From: Lepraria neglecta
Lineage: Eukaryota > Ascomycota > Lecanoromycetes > Lecanorales > Stereocaulaceae
Direction: 5' to 3'
Length of the DNA stretch: 64,000 nt
Assembly (NCBI GenBank): GCA_033220425.1
Contig: CM065653.1
Span: forward strand, 1,798,001 to 1,862,000
Below the pieces are notes generated by a model. The model did not search any database and was not told the DNA's origin. It saw only the letters and a program-made list of their open reading frames with translations. Every line of letters starts with the position of its first letter. The stretch's first letter is position 1. The position numbers and the translations under genes are program-made. Shown here in pieces: positions 44,451 to 56,442 of the stretch.

Positions 44451-44903
44451 ATGGCGGGAACAAATACCGTCCTCACAGAAGGACGAATGAGAGCCAGAAT
44501 CCTCTGGCCACGAAAACCACAGACATCGGAAGAATCAATTGAAAAAAATTGCAGCAAACATTACAATCAGCCGCAGCGAAAAAACACAGGAATTGCGGCC
44601 GGCAAAGTTGCCCCGTCTAGACATGCCAAGAAAAAAATCATTCAGATCTCATCTCAGAGTTCATCACAAAAACATCCTCTCAATGTCGCTTCTGTGACCG
44701 TTCCATTTGCCAACCACAGACCCTCTCTACTTGAACAGGAGCGGCTCGTGTTGGCAGAGCACTTGATACATGATCACATTGTCCACACTAACGATTACAT
44801 ACATACAAGACATCAGGAGCCGCTCAGCTTTGTGTCTGCCCTTACTGCAGGAGCAGAAAAGGGTTTTGCAGATGACCCTTTAAATGTGTTGCTCGAGTGT
44901 TGA
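44451..44903 (+). CDS. Small hypothetical protein, doubtful
   Basis: A plus-strand ATG 44451 opens 150 codons with a basic first half (RARILWPRKP, APSRHAKKKIIQ) and no recognised motif. It starts only 45 bp from the divergent PTC7 start, so a shared promoter is possible. Codon use and lack of a family match leave it uncertain; it may simply be an open frame in the 5' flank. Confidence 0.25.
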   Translation: MAGTNTVLTEGRMRARILWPRKPQTSEESIEKNCSKHYNQPQRKNTGIAAGKVAPSRHAKKKIIQISSQSSSQKHPLNVASVTVPFANHRPSLLEQERLVLAEHLIHDHIVHTNDYIHTRHQEPLSFVSALTAGAEKGFADDPLNVLLEC

Positions 44904-45680
44904 AAAGAGCTAGCCTTCTCATTGTCATGGAGAGTCAGTCGGTAGCAGAGTGGCGTGGGAGGCTTGTTCTTACATCTTGTGGGATCTTTACAAAAGCTTG
45001 TTCTGCCTGGGCTCAATCCACAAGATTATTAGCGAAGGTAACAGCGCTAGCTTTTCGCCTGCATTGCCTTAATATTCCTCCCCCGCGGATGCCTTGTTTC
45101 AAAGCTGTGTGCGTATTGTAAGAGAAGGATCTGCATGACAAGTGGCGTCAGGCCGCGACTTCCTTATCTAAGGTGCTGATTAGTCTGCATTGTGCATGCG
45201 CTCTTGGTCACTATTATGCGTTGTATTGCACTATCTTCTTGAGTAAACGGATTGGTCCATCGTGTCTTCCCTGTACCCAATTCTTGGAGGCTCTTACGAT
45301 AAGCTACGTGTCTTGATACAAGGCTGAACCTTGTTTCGCACCTCGTCTCGCACCTTCTCTCGATACACGTGGCTGCGATATTAACACCTTTGCTTGGCTG
45401 TAGCAGCCGGTGTTAACCTTGTCTTTGGGCAGAAGAAGATTTCAGTATCGTCCTCGACCTACCAGATATCCGTTCTTCGGGTCTCTGGTGGCAGCACCCA
45501 ATCTATGACCGAATTACGACCTAACGCTTACGTATTGCTGTTATGGCATCGGGTACCAGCATCAAAGGTTGTCCCAGCTATCTGCACCAAGTGAGCACCG
45601 AAGTAGATGACCCTGATCTTGAGTAAGTTCTTGATCTGCCACCTAAATAGGTACGATAATAACTGTATGATAGTATCATA
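44904..45680. other. 5' flank of the NLR gene, no other gene supported
   Basis: Short frames only. The real start of the NLR gene probably lies here, within a few hundred bases of 45681, but I could not choose an ATG with confidence. Confidence 0.4.
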
Positions 45681-48600
45681 TTGATCCCCGGGGCTGAGCG
45701 CCCCCGCGCCGGAAGCTGGCCATTCTGCTCGCACCGCTGCCTTTCCGAACTCCTCCCGCCTGATGCTTCCCGAGCCAGGATATGGACATTTGAGTACACC
45801 TTCCCTATGGGTGGTTCCTTCACCTTGCAAAACATCTGGCTTGAAGGGGAGCGCTTACTCAAGCTGTTGTCTGAATCTCGCAAAGCTGAAAGCTCTCATG
45901 AGGTATGGAAATTTTTCCAGGCTTTTAGCACGTCACCATTAAATTGAAAAGCAGGTCGAATCAAATCGCCGCCCGATGCTTCTAATTTGCCATAGTCTGG
46001 GCGGTATCATTCTCAAGCAGGCTTTCTGCATTGCCAATGAACAGCTGCATCGATACGAGTACTTGGTCAATCAAGTGGCCGGTATAATTTTCATTAGCAC
46101 GCCACATCTTGGATCAGGACGAGCTAGTATCTTAGAAACTACTCTACTTATGTTGAGAGCAACCACCAGAACGTCTTTGAAGCTCTCTCCACAAAAGGTC
46201 GAGGAGGAAGAGTCCATACTATTGGACCTATCAGTCCGATTTGAAACTATACACTTACGTGCTCCCATCCTATCAATATACGAGACTAAGGAGACCAGAG
46301 TGCCGGATGGTCGATTCAGGCACAAAACTGCCATTGTGAGCCATTTATTGAGCTCTCGTACTTATGTGCCACGGCTGACATCGCGTAGCTTGTTGATCGC
46401 GCGACTTGCACGACTCAGGCTCCTGCTGAGCAATTCCTGGCCTTTCCCGCAGACCACATTGGCATCTGCACCTCTGAAGAATGGGAAGCTGCCACGGAAA
46501 AGAGTGAAATGTTCAAATTCATCACTATGGTATTGCAGAAAGCTGATGAAACAATCTCATCAAGACTCGAAGCAAGTGAGTGTCAACCCCCAGTATGCTG
46601 GGCCGATAGCTTACTATATTTTCATAGTCGACTTTCGATACACTGCAAATACATCTTACTCCCCAACTAACAGCGCAAGAAGTTCGATATCTTTCGAGCG
46701 GTTGAAACAAGGCAAGAACACCGTGCCTGGCAATTGCACTTGACTGATAGCTATCATATAGAGAATGCTGCCGCTCGGAAAGGAAGCGCTGCCGCAAAAG
46801 GGGACACTGGGCATGCAACTGACGGGTCTTCGTCGGCTACGTACGAGGTTCTCCCAGCGGTTTCCGGCTTCAGCTCGCGTCTGCGCGAGCCTGTTTTGCC
46901 CTGCAGAATCCTGGACTCTGAGGTTCACAACACCGAATTCGTTGGGCGAGAGGAAGTATTCGAACTAATGAGCAAGGCTCTTCTTCCATCACAGACCAAG
47001 ATCATCTCCTCGGAATCAGAAGGCTTAAAACAGTTCGCGTTGTGCGGCTTGGGCGGCCTTGGCAAGACAGAGATAGCCACAGAATTTGCGCTGAGACATA
47101 AAGAGAAATTCGATGCGGTCTTCTGGATCAGAGCTGATGGAGTGGCCAAAATGGACGCTTGCTTTAGCAACATTGCGATTCGCCTTGGGCTGGAAGAACA
47201 AGCGGACAGCACCAACCAAGTTGTAAGTCGAGAATTGGTTAAAGGATGGTTATCTACCCCTTGGAAAATGACATCGATTGAGGGGAGGTCAACTCGTACA
47301 TCGGCAACTTGGCTCATTATTTTCGACAACGTTGATGATCAGTACTCTTTGACTGACTACTGGCCGTTACAAGGGGGCGGATCAGTGCTGATCACAAGCC
47401 GTGACCCATTGGCCAAAGCATATTTTTCCACGACCTCCTCTGGAATCGATCTGGAACCATTCGGTGATCATGATGGAGCCGTCTTGCTCAAGAGATTGAC
47501 ACATGATGTTGACGAAGAAGAAGAGAATGACAAGCAAATATCAGAAAGCATCTCTCGAAGTCTAGGTGGACTGCCCTTGGCAATCAGTCAAATGGCTGGT
47601 GTAATTCGTCGGCAAGAGCTCAGACTTTCCGAGTTTGTGGAATCATACAGTGATCCCTCAGAGCATGCCGAGCTCCATAAGTTGAAATTCCACCTTGGGC
47701 GCGGCACATATCCACACACCATCTCATCTGTCTGGGCTTTTGAATCCTTGAAACCTACGACTACATGTCTCCTCAGTGCGCTGGCATTCTTGGACTCTAG
47801 CCACATACAGGAGTCCTTGTTGACAGAAATTCCGCCGTATGTCTCCATGAAAGGCTACCCAAGGAAACCGTGGTCTTACAGAGAAGCCCGTACCGAATTG
47901 ATCCAAGCATCATTGGTCAAACGACAGAAGGATAAGAACGAGCTTACTATTCATCGGTTGGTGCAAGACTCCTTTCGTGCGAAATTCAGTACCAAAGACA
48001 AGATCGAAAGGTTCGAGTTTGCGATTGGTATCATCTGTGCCCGTTGGCCCGAGACAATGATGCCTCCGACTAGGAAGGATGCACCGGTAGTAACATCAAA
48101 CCTTTGGATGATTAATCGGTGGCCTACGTGTGAAATCCTTTATCCACACGTGTTAAAGCTGAAGCAACTTTACGAAACTGATATAGGCGACGATTGGAAT
48201 GGCTCGCGACTTCAATTCGCATCACTGCTGAAGGATGCTGCATGGTCATTCTCTCTTTCACTAATCGAATTTCTCGTGCCGAGCTAATTGACTTTCAGGT
48301 GGCAATTCGAACGAGGTAGAATGCATGGATTCGGCAATTTGTTCGATCTGGCTATGGAATTCTGTGAGCAGAGTAACGAAACGGATGCACAATCTATACT
48401 TGTCGACATACATTTTTGCCTTGGGACCATTGCTTCCGAAACAAACGCCCATAATACGAGTCGAAAGCACAAAGAACGCGCATTAGAGCTCCAGCTGAAA
48501 ACTCGACGGATTCTGGACGTTGTTGACCTGAGGCTTGCAAGATGCCATAGTGAGCTTGGCGTTGCTCTGATTGTGGACGGCGACTACGACGCTGCTATTC

Positions 48601-49328
48601 GTGCGCTTTTGGAAAGCCTTTCGATAGATAAACAGCTCGGCGTGTATCCATACAATTGGGTTGCTGAAGTAAACCTTGGTTTGGCTTATATATTGCAGGG
48701 CAACCTGGTGAAAGCTGATGAGCTTCTGACCGTTGTTCAAGAAAGGCGTGAAAGAATTTTTGGCAAGGAGGACACCGAATCATACAGGTTAGCCGTGACA
48801 GTTACTGTGCCATTGAAACGTACTGAGATATTATGATAGGCCGGGTCGAATACTGCATGCTCTTGCTAGGCTCCGTGAGGCCCAGGGCCGAGAAATGGAA
48901 GCATTTGAGTTTGATCAAAGGGCCTTGAAGTCATACATCTCTACAATTGGAAAGCATCACCATCGAACGGCGGACATGTGCCACCGAGTTGCAGAGCATA
49001 TGATCAGAGATAAGCAGTACGAAGAAGCGCTGTAGGTGTCCACTATGCTACAGAATTTGCAGGCTTTGCTTAAGTGTTTTGCAGTACACATACCGACCAA
49101 GCGTTGCTGATATGGCAATATGATTCCGAGACGTTCAAGCCAGAAATTTCTCGAACAACATATCTGAAAGCCACTCTGTTACGTGACCTAGGAAAAGGGA
49201 TGAGGGCGAATGCTCTCCAGAAGAAGGCTTGCTCTTTAAGGCGCGAGTGTATCCATGCTACCAGCAAGCGCGACGCGGAGCTCACGGTCACTGACTTCGA
49301 CAATTTAGTCACATTTCAGTCGAGATGA
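45681..49328 (+). CDS. NOD-like receptor: alpha/beta-hydrolase, NB-ARC, TPR
   Basis: The N-terminal domain is a lipase-like alpha/beta-hydrolase (SELLPPDASRARIWTFEY, then an intron at 45903-45952, then LICHSLGGIILKQA with the GxSxG nucleophile elbow, and FISTPHLGSGRAS). An intron at 46336 (GTGAGC) leads to AEQFLAFPADHIGICTS, a linker typical of this family. The NB-ARC follows: GREEVFELMS, CGLGGLGKTEIATEFA (P-loop, near 47046), TWLIIFDNVDDQ (Walker B), VLITSRD, and GGLPLAISQMAG. The winged-helix part ends in DAAW, and TPR units follow (introns 48245-48298, near 48790-48838 and near 49033-49082) to TGA 49328. One splice near 46575-46680 is unresolved and the start is not fixed. It is a fungal incompatibility/defence-type receptor. 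Ligand unknown. Confidence 0.85.
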
Positions 49329-49389
49329 TCTATTTGACGGAGTTTCAACTATGCTCATCGACATGGATATCTGCACGATGAACAACGCA

Positions 49390-51372
49390 CTACACAGCTT
49401 GGGAAGAAGCCCGCTTTCTCCTTGCAAAATTCCTGCCGGCCCATGCAAGACAAGTATGGTACACTGCGCTGAATTTGTCATCCCATACATACGCACAGTA
49501 AGACAGGATGAGGACCGGGGCCGAGACGACAGCAAAAAGCCAAGCGGACAGGTGACCCTGACCGAATTCCTTGAAGTTCATTCCGAACAGGGAGGTGGTA
49601 AATGACAAAGGGATAAAGAACGATGCCAGCAGGGTCAATCGTTTGAGCCGCTCCGCTTGATCAATCGCCTTGCGCGATTCTGCCACTACAGCTCTATTCA
49701 TCATGACGCCCATACCTTCTGTGCACCGCTTACGGAGGTCTAGAGCTCTTTCTAACAGCTCTTCGAAATCTTCTTCGATGCTCTTCGCTGCCGACTCGGC
49801 GATCTCGCACTTATCGGCCTTTGCTCGCCATCTTGAGTGGCCTTTCGCCTTCGCCACTCGCAATGCTTCCGATACTTGACGCACATGACGATCGAGAAAC
49901 ATGCTGCAGAATTGTAGGTTCTCCAGTGAATGACTTTGCTCGCGCTCGACAGTCAGAACTCCCATCTCGCGCTCAAGCTGGGCTTCCAGCAAATTGAGAA
50001 CCTGCACCTCAGCAAAGGCAACATGCTGGAAGATGTAGTGAAGGGCATAAAAGGCGTCCTCGTTGGCTACCCTGCTGTCAAGAAATTTCTCAAACTCAAA
50101 TGGGAGCAGAGCGGCGCTTTGGTGCATGTCAACATTCTTGGTATAGGAGCTCATCGGATGATCGTGCCGTGAGTGTATGGCTGATTCTATCGTTCCTTGG
50201 CGAACAGTCATCTTTGGGTGATGTTGCATTACTGGGAAGGTTTCGCGATTACGGTCACGACCATTTCCGTATCTTTTGACCATCCAAGGACCCTGGGGAC
50301 CCTGGCTTAAATCTTTGCCAACGTCGAGCCAAACGATCGCTACAACACATCTTAGTATCGAGAATTGAACGCAGTTCTCAAGTGGACATACCAATCCATC
50401 CTTCTTCATCTTTGTGCACACATATCGAGATATATTGCTCTATGACAGAGTACTGATCGTCGATCGTCGAAAACTCTCTCACAGTCGAGTCGCCACATTG
50501 ACACTTCGTCTGAAAGTTTCGTCGATATGTAGCCATGCTCTCCGCTTCCTCCCTTCGGCGTGCTTGCAAATCGGACTTCTGAATTGGAGTAACGGATGCA
50601 TCCCGAGACAAAATAGTACAGGTACACAACCTAACGATGTTGCCAGATGAAGAGCGTAGAGAAGGCAGAGCGAATGCCGACCTTGCTGGAAGGGTGGCGA
50701 AGAAATCAAGATGGCGATGCACGAACTCCGGATCGATACCAAACTTGGCCCCTATCGTTGTAATCCAATTCGCCGGGGGACAACCACGCAGGAGGAGGAC
50801 TCGGCCAGCTTCTTTCACTGACCGGGGCTGATTGGGAGGGTCGCTGATCGTTTTCAGTGACGTCGCTCTCAAGTGCTGAAGCCTCCCAGAGCCCTTCAAG
50901 CTGAAGTCACATAGGACTGCTAAGCAGTGATCGCCAGTTTGTGGACTTTCCTGCTCCTTCTGTGATTCCAACCATTCAGACAAATCTCTATAGTTTTGAC
51001 CAGGGTAGAGAGAGGTCGCGGAGGTTCGCCGAGCATGCGCGGCTATGGATTTCGAATACTCTTCAGGGCTCACTAAACAGCTGTTAGTGGAAAGACACTT
51101 TCAAGAACGGAATGAAGCTGACATTGACGGGTAATTTTCCTTCGTGAAGATCTATCGGCACTGAACCCAGGACTTCTGATCGGCGACGTGATGTCGTCTG
51201 AAACCGATCCAGCTATACTATGTCTGCGAGGGCGACTCTCAGATCCATGGTCAACAGGCGCAGGAGAGACGCTGAGATATGGTGTTCGTTGCCGGGGTGT
51301 ATGTTCCACTGGTATATTGCTATCGCTGTTGGCATCGGACGTTTGCAAGAGCTTTAAGCTAATGTCGCTCAT
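49390..51372 (-). CDS. CorA-like divalent-cation channel family protein
   Basis: Three exons fit: ATG 51372, then an intron near 51121-51072 (GTCAGC...TTTAG), then an intron at 50391-50340 (GTATGT...TGTAG), joining EEGWIAIVWLD. The long N-terminus is cytosolic, with a Ser/Pro-rich start and a DPEFVHRHLDF motif common in fungal CorA-like proteins. A long helix follows, with membrane segment RLTLLASFFIPLSFTTSLF, the GMN signature (FGMNF), and a second segment AWLFAVVSAPVLILSYCAYVW. The C-terminus is short and basic. CorA-type channels carry Mg2+ and related ions as pentamers; in this fungal group the substrate is untested. Its stop is only 61 bp from the NLR stop, tail to tail. Confidence 0.82.
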
Positions 51373-52829
51373 TGTGACTGCCGATCTTGCAGCGTTGACT
51401 CGGGGTTTCAGGCTGGCATTTTGGGCAGTGCAGGTTTCCCCGGGAGAGAGGACAGGCCTGAGGAACCAAGTTCTCCAATTCTAGGCACCAGCAGCATGAT
51501 CAGGCAAGATGTCTATCACGACCTCGAAAGGCTGCGATGACGCTCCATCATTTATGAGTATCGCATCCGTGCGCGTTACGGTGCTTATGGAGGACACCAC
51601 CTTCTCCGCCACCTTTGTGGAAGGTGGGAGGCTAAGCCCCAGCTAGGGCGCCGTGGGGGTTGCCTCGTCCCGTTTTCAGGTTCTTCTCCCCTCCACCAAG
51701 CTTGCAGGAGTGGCTTTTGACGCGTCTCGATTGGGATTGATAAGCTTGCATAATTTTTTGATTGGCTGGGAAGTTTCATTGTCAAATCGGCGATGTAGAT
51801 CAGGATTGTGGCTGTGAATTATATTTCATGTGTTTCCTATATAACGTTGGATTTCTGGATGCTTGTGCTCAGACTTTTGGAACGTGCTTTTCCATATGCC
51901 TCACTTCAAAGTATTTGTAAAGCTCCGATGAAGCTGGAAATCGATGCTGAGATCTATGCTGACAGCCTTTTCGTGAACTGTCAGCTTTATGTATCAATTA
52001 AATGGCAATCGCAGCAGGTGCAGCAGATGAGATGGTGACCAATCAATCTAATGTGAACTACTTTGAAGGATTTGGCTTAAGCATAACGCGATTAACTACC
52101 TTCGGAGCCAAACGTACACCCACAGCTCGAACAGTTTGAGTGATAGCAGACTCTAGCCGTGTTGAGAAGTTCGGCATCTCAACGCAGTTTGCGACTTGGA
52201 TATTGGGATTCTCTCCCGGCTTGGGTGAGAACATGGCAAAAAGCTAGGGGAAGGGGACAAAATAACAGCAATGCAGCTCTAACTGCTTGGATTGCGTGTC
52301 AAAGAAAAAGTTCTTCCTATTGTAACATCTCTCGATTTGAAAGGAAAATATCTAGCTTCGATTGCGTAGAATGTGTGCAATGTCTTGCTCTGCTATATGC
52401 TTTCAACTTCAACCCCAGACTCCATTCAAAGCTTAATTTGGGAACTTGCTTCCATCAATCCTAACAACGCGTGCAGTATTTTGCTTTCTCCATTGAATTA
52501 AATAGTCAACCATCTTCAACTCCTATGACGGCGAAGCCAGGAAGCCATCTTATTGCAAATAGCTGGCATTTCCCAGATTTGAGGACCTCTAGAGCTTACC
52601 TCTGGCGCTTCAAAATGTATCATTTGTCAGAGACGGCGAATTTCGAGCTTCGATTGATCTTGCATTAGTCGAATCGCTGCTCCTTGATCCCGTATTTGTT
52701 GACCAAAATTGCTCAGAGTCCCGCCAAACAAGAACATCGATCGCTCCCTCATGAAGTAGTCGTGCTGCAAATCCACGTAGTAGTGGTGGTAGGAGTGGAC
52801 GCAGCCACTGACGTAGTTATCTGGAGAGC
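51373..52829. other. Intergenic, no supported gene
   Basis: A hairpin-like inverted repeat (CCACCTT, 5-base loop, AAGGTGG) lies near 51615-51633. A plus-strand frame at 52159-52464 has no family pattern. I see no gene. Confidence 0.45.
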
Positions 52830-53340
52830 CTATGGGAAAATCAGCATCTCAAGGATAAGGAGTCCGGAGCATAGGAAGCTAACCGGCCCGGGTCCCCCCC
52901 AATTGACGACAGTCATAGAATCACAGCCTCCGCAGTCAACAGACGATGTGCTTGTAACGGTGCTCTCGTAGACGGTCTCGGTATTCAAGTTGAGGAATGA
53001 GGCCAGTCGGGAAAGCGTGTAAGGGCATATCGTCGAGGGCGGGATCGATAATGGGGGGATGGCGTTGCTGGTGGTGGCGGTGGTTGCGGTGGTCGTAGTA
53101 GCAGAGGAAGCCGGTGAAGAGGGGGAAGCGTACGGAGAGCCCAATCTTTGATCCACTGTAGCAGTATATGTAGTAGTGAATTCCTCGGTCTTCACATTCG
53201 GAAACCACCAATGGTGGCGCGGGTTCGCAGAGGCACTGGATTTACGAATCAGTGTCTAGAACTGTAGCGGGCGTGGTGAATGGGAGATATGACTTACACT
53301 GCAGCCAAACTGATGACAACACTAGCAACCAGCGACGGTA
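52830..53340 (-). CDS. Ser/Thr-rich small secreted protein, tentative
   Basis: A minus-strand frame ending at about 52830 reads TTTYTATVDQRLGSPYASPSS, then a Thr-rich stretch and SSVDCGGCDSMTVVNWGGPG. Upstream, after an intron with donor GTAAGT near 53300 and an acceptor CCAG near 53240, the preceding exon gives LPSLVASVVISLAAV, which looks like a hydrophobic signal. I could not find a good ATG, and the end of the gene is not certain, so both termini are approximate. Composition suggests a cell-wall-bound or exported protein; function unknown. Confidence 0.35.
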
Positions 53341-54460
53341 AATGTATGGTCGAGGTGAATAAGGTGGAAGACGCAATTAACTTCGAGGGAGATGCTTTGC
53401 GTAAAGCTTGTTATGGATGGATGTAATTTGATGGGAATGAGAATATGGGGAGAGGTTGGAAAAGTTGTAGTGGCAGCTTTTAGATTCGAGAATCAGATTG
53501 AAAGGCCGCGAAGTCAAATCGAATGAGAAATATCATATGCAAGCTATAAACATGGAGCTTTCCACCAACATTATTTGTGTTGCAGGGACTAACTTTTAGT
53601 TGGCCACGCACGCCTGAGTAGACATGTGGAACTCGCAGGAAAAGAGACGCAAGCCTTCAAGAAATGAGTCCTTACTGGAATAGCTTCTGAGAGGGTATTG
53701 ATCCCACTATTCAAGATCCTCGCACGGAATGTCACTTGTTACAAGACCCAACGGTCTGCGCCGCAAACTCGAAACAGAACCCGAGACGTTACCCACACCT
53801 CAAAACCGGGAAGTCCTTGCGATTGGTTTCCGGAGTCGCCTCTCCGCATCCAAATTGGCCCTTTTAATGCAGGATCGGGTTATCAGTTGTCTTCAGGCTT
53901 TCGTGGAAGTATTAATGCTTGCGAATTGTGAAACCACCAACACTCTTGTGGGGTCAAAAATTAAAGGCGAGTGCACGTGTATATATACCATAATATGTTG
54001 ATTGTCAAGTGAACTTCTAAATACAAGCTCTTTGACAGCTTAGGTTGAGGGTTCTGCAGAGCTTGTGAGCTAGAGATACCTACCATCCACAGAACTCGGA
54101 AGCAGCTCAGCTTTGCATATTCTTCTGACAACTATTTTGTGAGTAGGAAGTCTGGCTACTTCAAGGGACCGCTCGCTACTTGCTCCGTTCCTCTCGAGTT
54201 TCTTATTCTCGATGTTTTACGGATATGTATGAGCGTGAAAAGAGATCGTTAATAAGTAGTCTTGATATGGCGCTAGTGAGCGTTTACGTTACTAGCGCGA
54301 TAGCCGCCGTCATTGAGCTTAGCTATTTCAAGACTTTGAACTTTCTACGGAGCATCTTGCGACAAGTGGCAAGGACATTTGAACAGAAGTCTCGTCGGCC
54401 CAAATTTTGTTTGACACCATCTGCTCTTTTCGGACTTCCATACAGAAGGACACAGCCATC
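53341..54460. other. Intergenic upstream of PRP4
   Basis: No coding support. The last 250 bp presumably hold the PRP4 promoter and 5' UTR. Confidence 0.5.
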
Positions 54461-56206
54461 ATGATGCACCCTTCGAGGCAGGCATATGTGGAGGAGGATG
54501 AGCCCGAGGTAAGCTTCAGATCCCCAAAGCCCTCATACCTCAGAGATGTTCATACGAGTGCTTCAGAGCGGCGAAGTTCTCTGGCTGGAGACCCTGCAGT
54601 GGGAAGATCAGTGGAACCAAGGCTGATGGGATATGGGTTGATAGGACACAGAGATGGGGGTGGACCTGGCCAACATACGTATGGAAATCTTCAAATACGT
54701 CCTCGTGAACTTGCTGATAGCTTTGAAGCCATGGACCGAGATTATTACATGCCCACAGCAGCAGCGGGCATCGCACCAGAGAAAGCATCAGCTATCTTAA
54801 ACCAATTCTCTCGACGGCGGCGCGCAGCAGCCATAGCAGTACCTACAGACGATGGACGGGTACGATCACGGTTGCGGGAGATGGAGGAGCCTATCACACT
54901 GTTTGGGGAAGGACCAGGAGACCGACGCGATCGATTAAGAGAATTATTGACTCAGCAAGCGGAGTTAGAGGGAGGGCAGGATGGAGAAGGTGACATTCAC
55001 ATGCAAGACGGGCAGCAAGAGGATGGTGCGCAAGGGGAGCAGGACGAGGAATTCTATACAGAGGGTATGCCAGAGCTGTTGGAAGCAAGAAAAGCAATAG
55101 CGAGGTATTCGCTGCCTAGAGCAAGAGACAGGATCGCAAATCAAAAGCTAGAATCCAACATACCTCTACGGACACATGTTAAACACCGGAAAGCTATCAA
55201 AGAACGACTTGCCAACTTTGAGCTGTCCGGTACCCAGATCGCAGGCGACAGACCGGTGAGCATTACCCGCTTCTCACCGAATGGGGAGACCATCGCTGCC
55301 GGAAATTGGTCGGGCGGGATCAAGCTTCTTGATGTACCCAGTCTGAACGAAATTAGAACTTTGAGAGGCCATACCGATCGAGTCGGAGGGATCTCATGGT
55401 ACCCTGGTGCTACTCTACCGGGAGGCTCGGTGTCTGAAGAGGTAGTGAATCTGGCAAGCAGTGGTGGGGAAGGCAACATCCATCTCTGGAATCTCAAACA
55501 AGACACCCCATTGTCAACTCTTTCAGGTCACACTGGGCGAGTCTGCCGCATCGAATTTCACCCTTCCGGCAAATATCTCGCGTCCGCGTCTTTCGATACG
55601 ACTTGGCGGTTATGGGATGTTGCTACAACTACGGAGCTCCTACTACAGGAAGGTCACTCTCGAGAAGTCTACGCCTTGAGCTTTAATACCGATGGCAGCT
55701 TACTTGCTAGTGCTGGATTGGACAGCATAGGCAGGATATGGGATCTAAGAACAGGCAGGACGGTCATGATTCTCGATGGACACATCAAAGACATATACGC
55801 CCTGGACTGGAGCTACGACGGGCACCGTGTCCTCTCTGGGGCCGGTGACGGATGGGTCAAGTGTTGGGACGTCAGAATGGTACGGCAAATCGCCCAAATT
55901 GGTGCTCACAAGGGCAATGTCTCCGACATACGATGGTTCAAGGGCGAGGACTGCACTATGCCATTAAAGAGGGACGAGAAAGGAGACGTTAAGCCGAAGA
56001 AATCAGGGACGTTTTTCGTGTCAAGTGGATTCGATAAGAATGTTAATATCTACTCCTCGGATGATTGGGCTTTGGCGAAGACACTGGGCGGGCATTCGGG
56101 GAATGTGCTGAGTTGTGATATCACTCGAGACGCTAAATACGTGTGCAGCGCGGGCCACGATAGGACGGTCAAGCTGTGGGGATGCGATGATGGAGCAGGC
56201 ATATAG
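54461..56206 (+). CDS. PRP4: PRP4-type U4/U6 snRNP splicing factor (WD40)
   Basis: Of two adjacent ATGs, 54461 is taken as the start; the longer frame begins with TTG. The protein has about 581 residues. The N-terminal PRP4/SFM region includes [37 protein letters not shown]. From about residue 270 seven WD40 repeats follow, e.g. [49 protein letters not shown] and [18 protein letters not shown], ending with [10 protein letters not shown]. This is the fungal PRP4 protein, which joins the U4/U6 di-snRNP and the tri-snRNP in splicing. One exon. It is a core gene lying amid accessory ones, with no repeat scars. Confidence 0.92.
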   Translation: MMHPSRQAYVEEDEPEVSFRSPKPSYLRDVHTSASERRSSLAGDPAVGRSVEPRLMGYGLIGHRDGGGPGQHTYGNLQIRPRELADSFEAMDRDYYMPTAAAGIAPEKASAILNQFSRRRRAAAIAVPTDDGRVRSRLREMEEPITLFGEGPGDRRDRLRELLTQQAELEGGQDGEGDIHMQDGQQEDGAQGEQDEEFYTEGMPELLEARKAIARYSLPRARDRIANQKLESNIPLRTHVKHRKAIKERLANFELSGTQIAGDRPVSITRFSPNGETIAAGNWSGGIKLLDVPSLNEIRTLRGHTDRVGGISWYPGATLPGGSVSEEVVNLASSGGEGNIHLWNLKQDTPLSTLSGHTGRVCRIEFHPSGKYLASASFDTTWRLWDVATTTELLLQEGHSREVYALSFNTDGSLLASAGLDSIGRIWDLRTGRTVMILDGHIKDIYALDWSYDGHRVLSGAGDGWVKCWDVRMVRQIAQIGAHKGNVSDIRWFKGEDCTMPLKRDEKGDVKPKKSGTFFVSSGFDKNVNIYSSDDWALAKTLGGHSGNVLSCDITRDAKYVCSAGHDRTVKLWGCDDGAGI

Positions 56207-56442
56207 ATCCATAAGAATGGTGTCTTCAAGCCACTCTTTTTGGGTTGACAGATAATGGTCTCGTTAATCACATTTCAGGAGAGAATTTGGCGCAAATGTC
56301 CCTACAGATGTCAAAATGCTGCTCCCTGCGCTGTTGGCCCCTCTTGCAGCATACTTCTTTTTCAAGGTACTGCCCCCCCCTTCTGCATCATAAACCGCGT
56401 ACCAACTTGTCAGCTTGCTAATTCATCCAAAGGTATCACTCG

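Noticed and set aside
51600-51640. CCACCTT/AAGGTGG hairpin considered as an RNA gene or terminator
   Set aside because: A single seven-base stem with a short loop is too weak to call a structured RNA.
52159-52464. A 101-codon plus-strand frame
   Set aside because: No domain pattern, unusual composition and no neighbouring exons.
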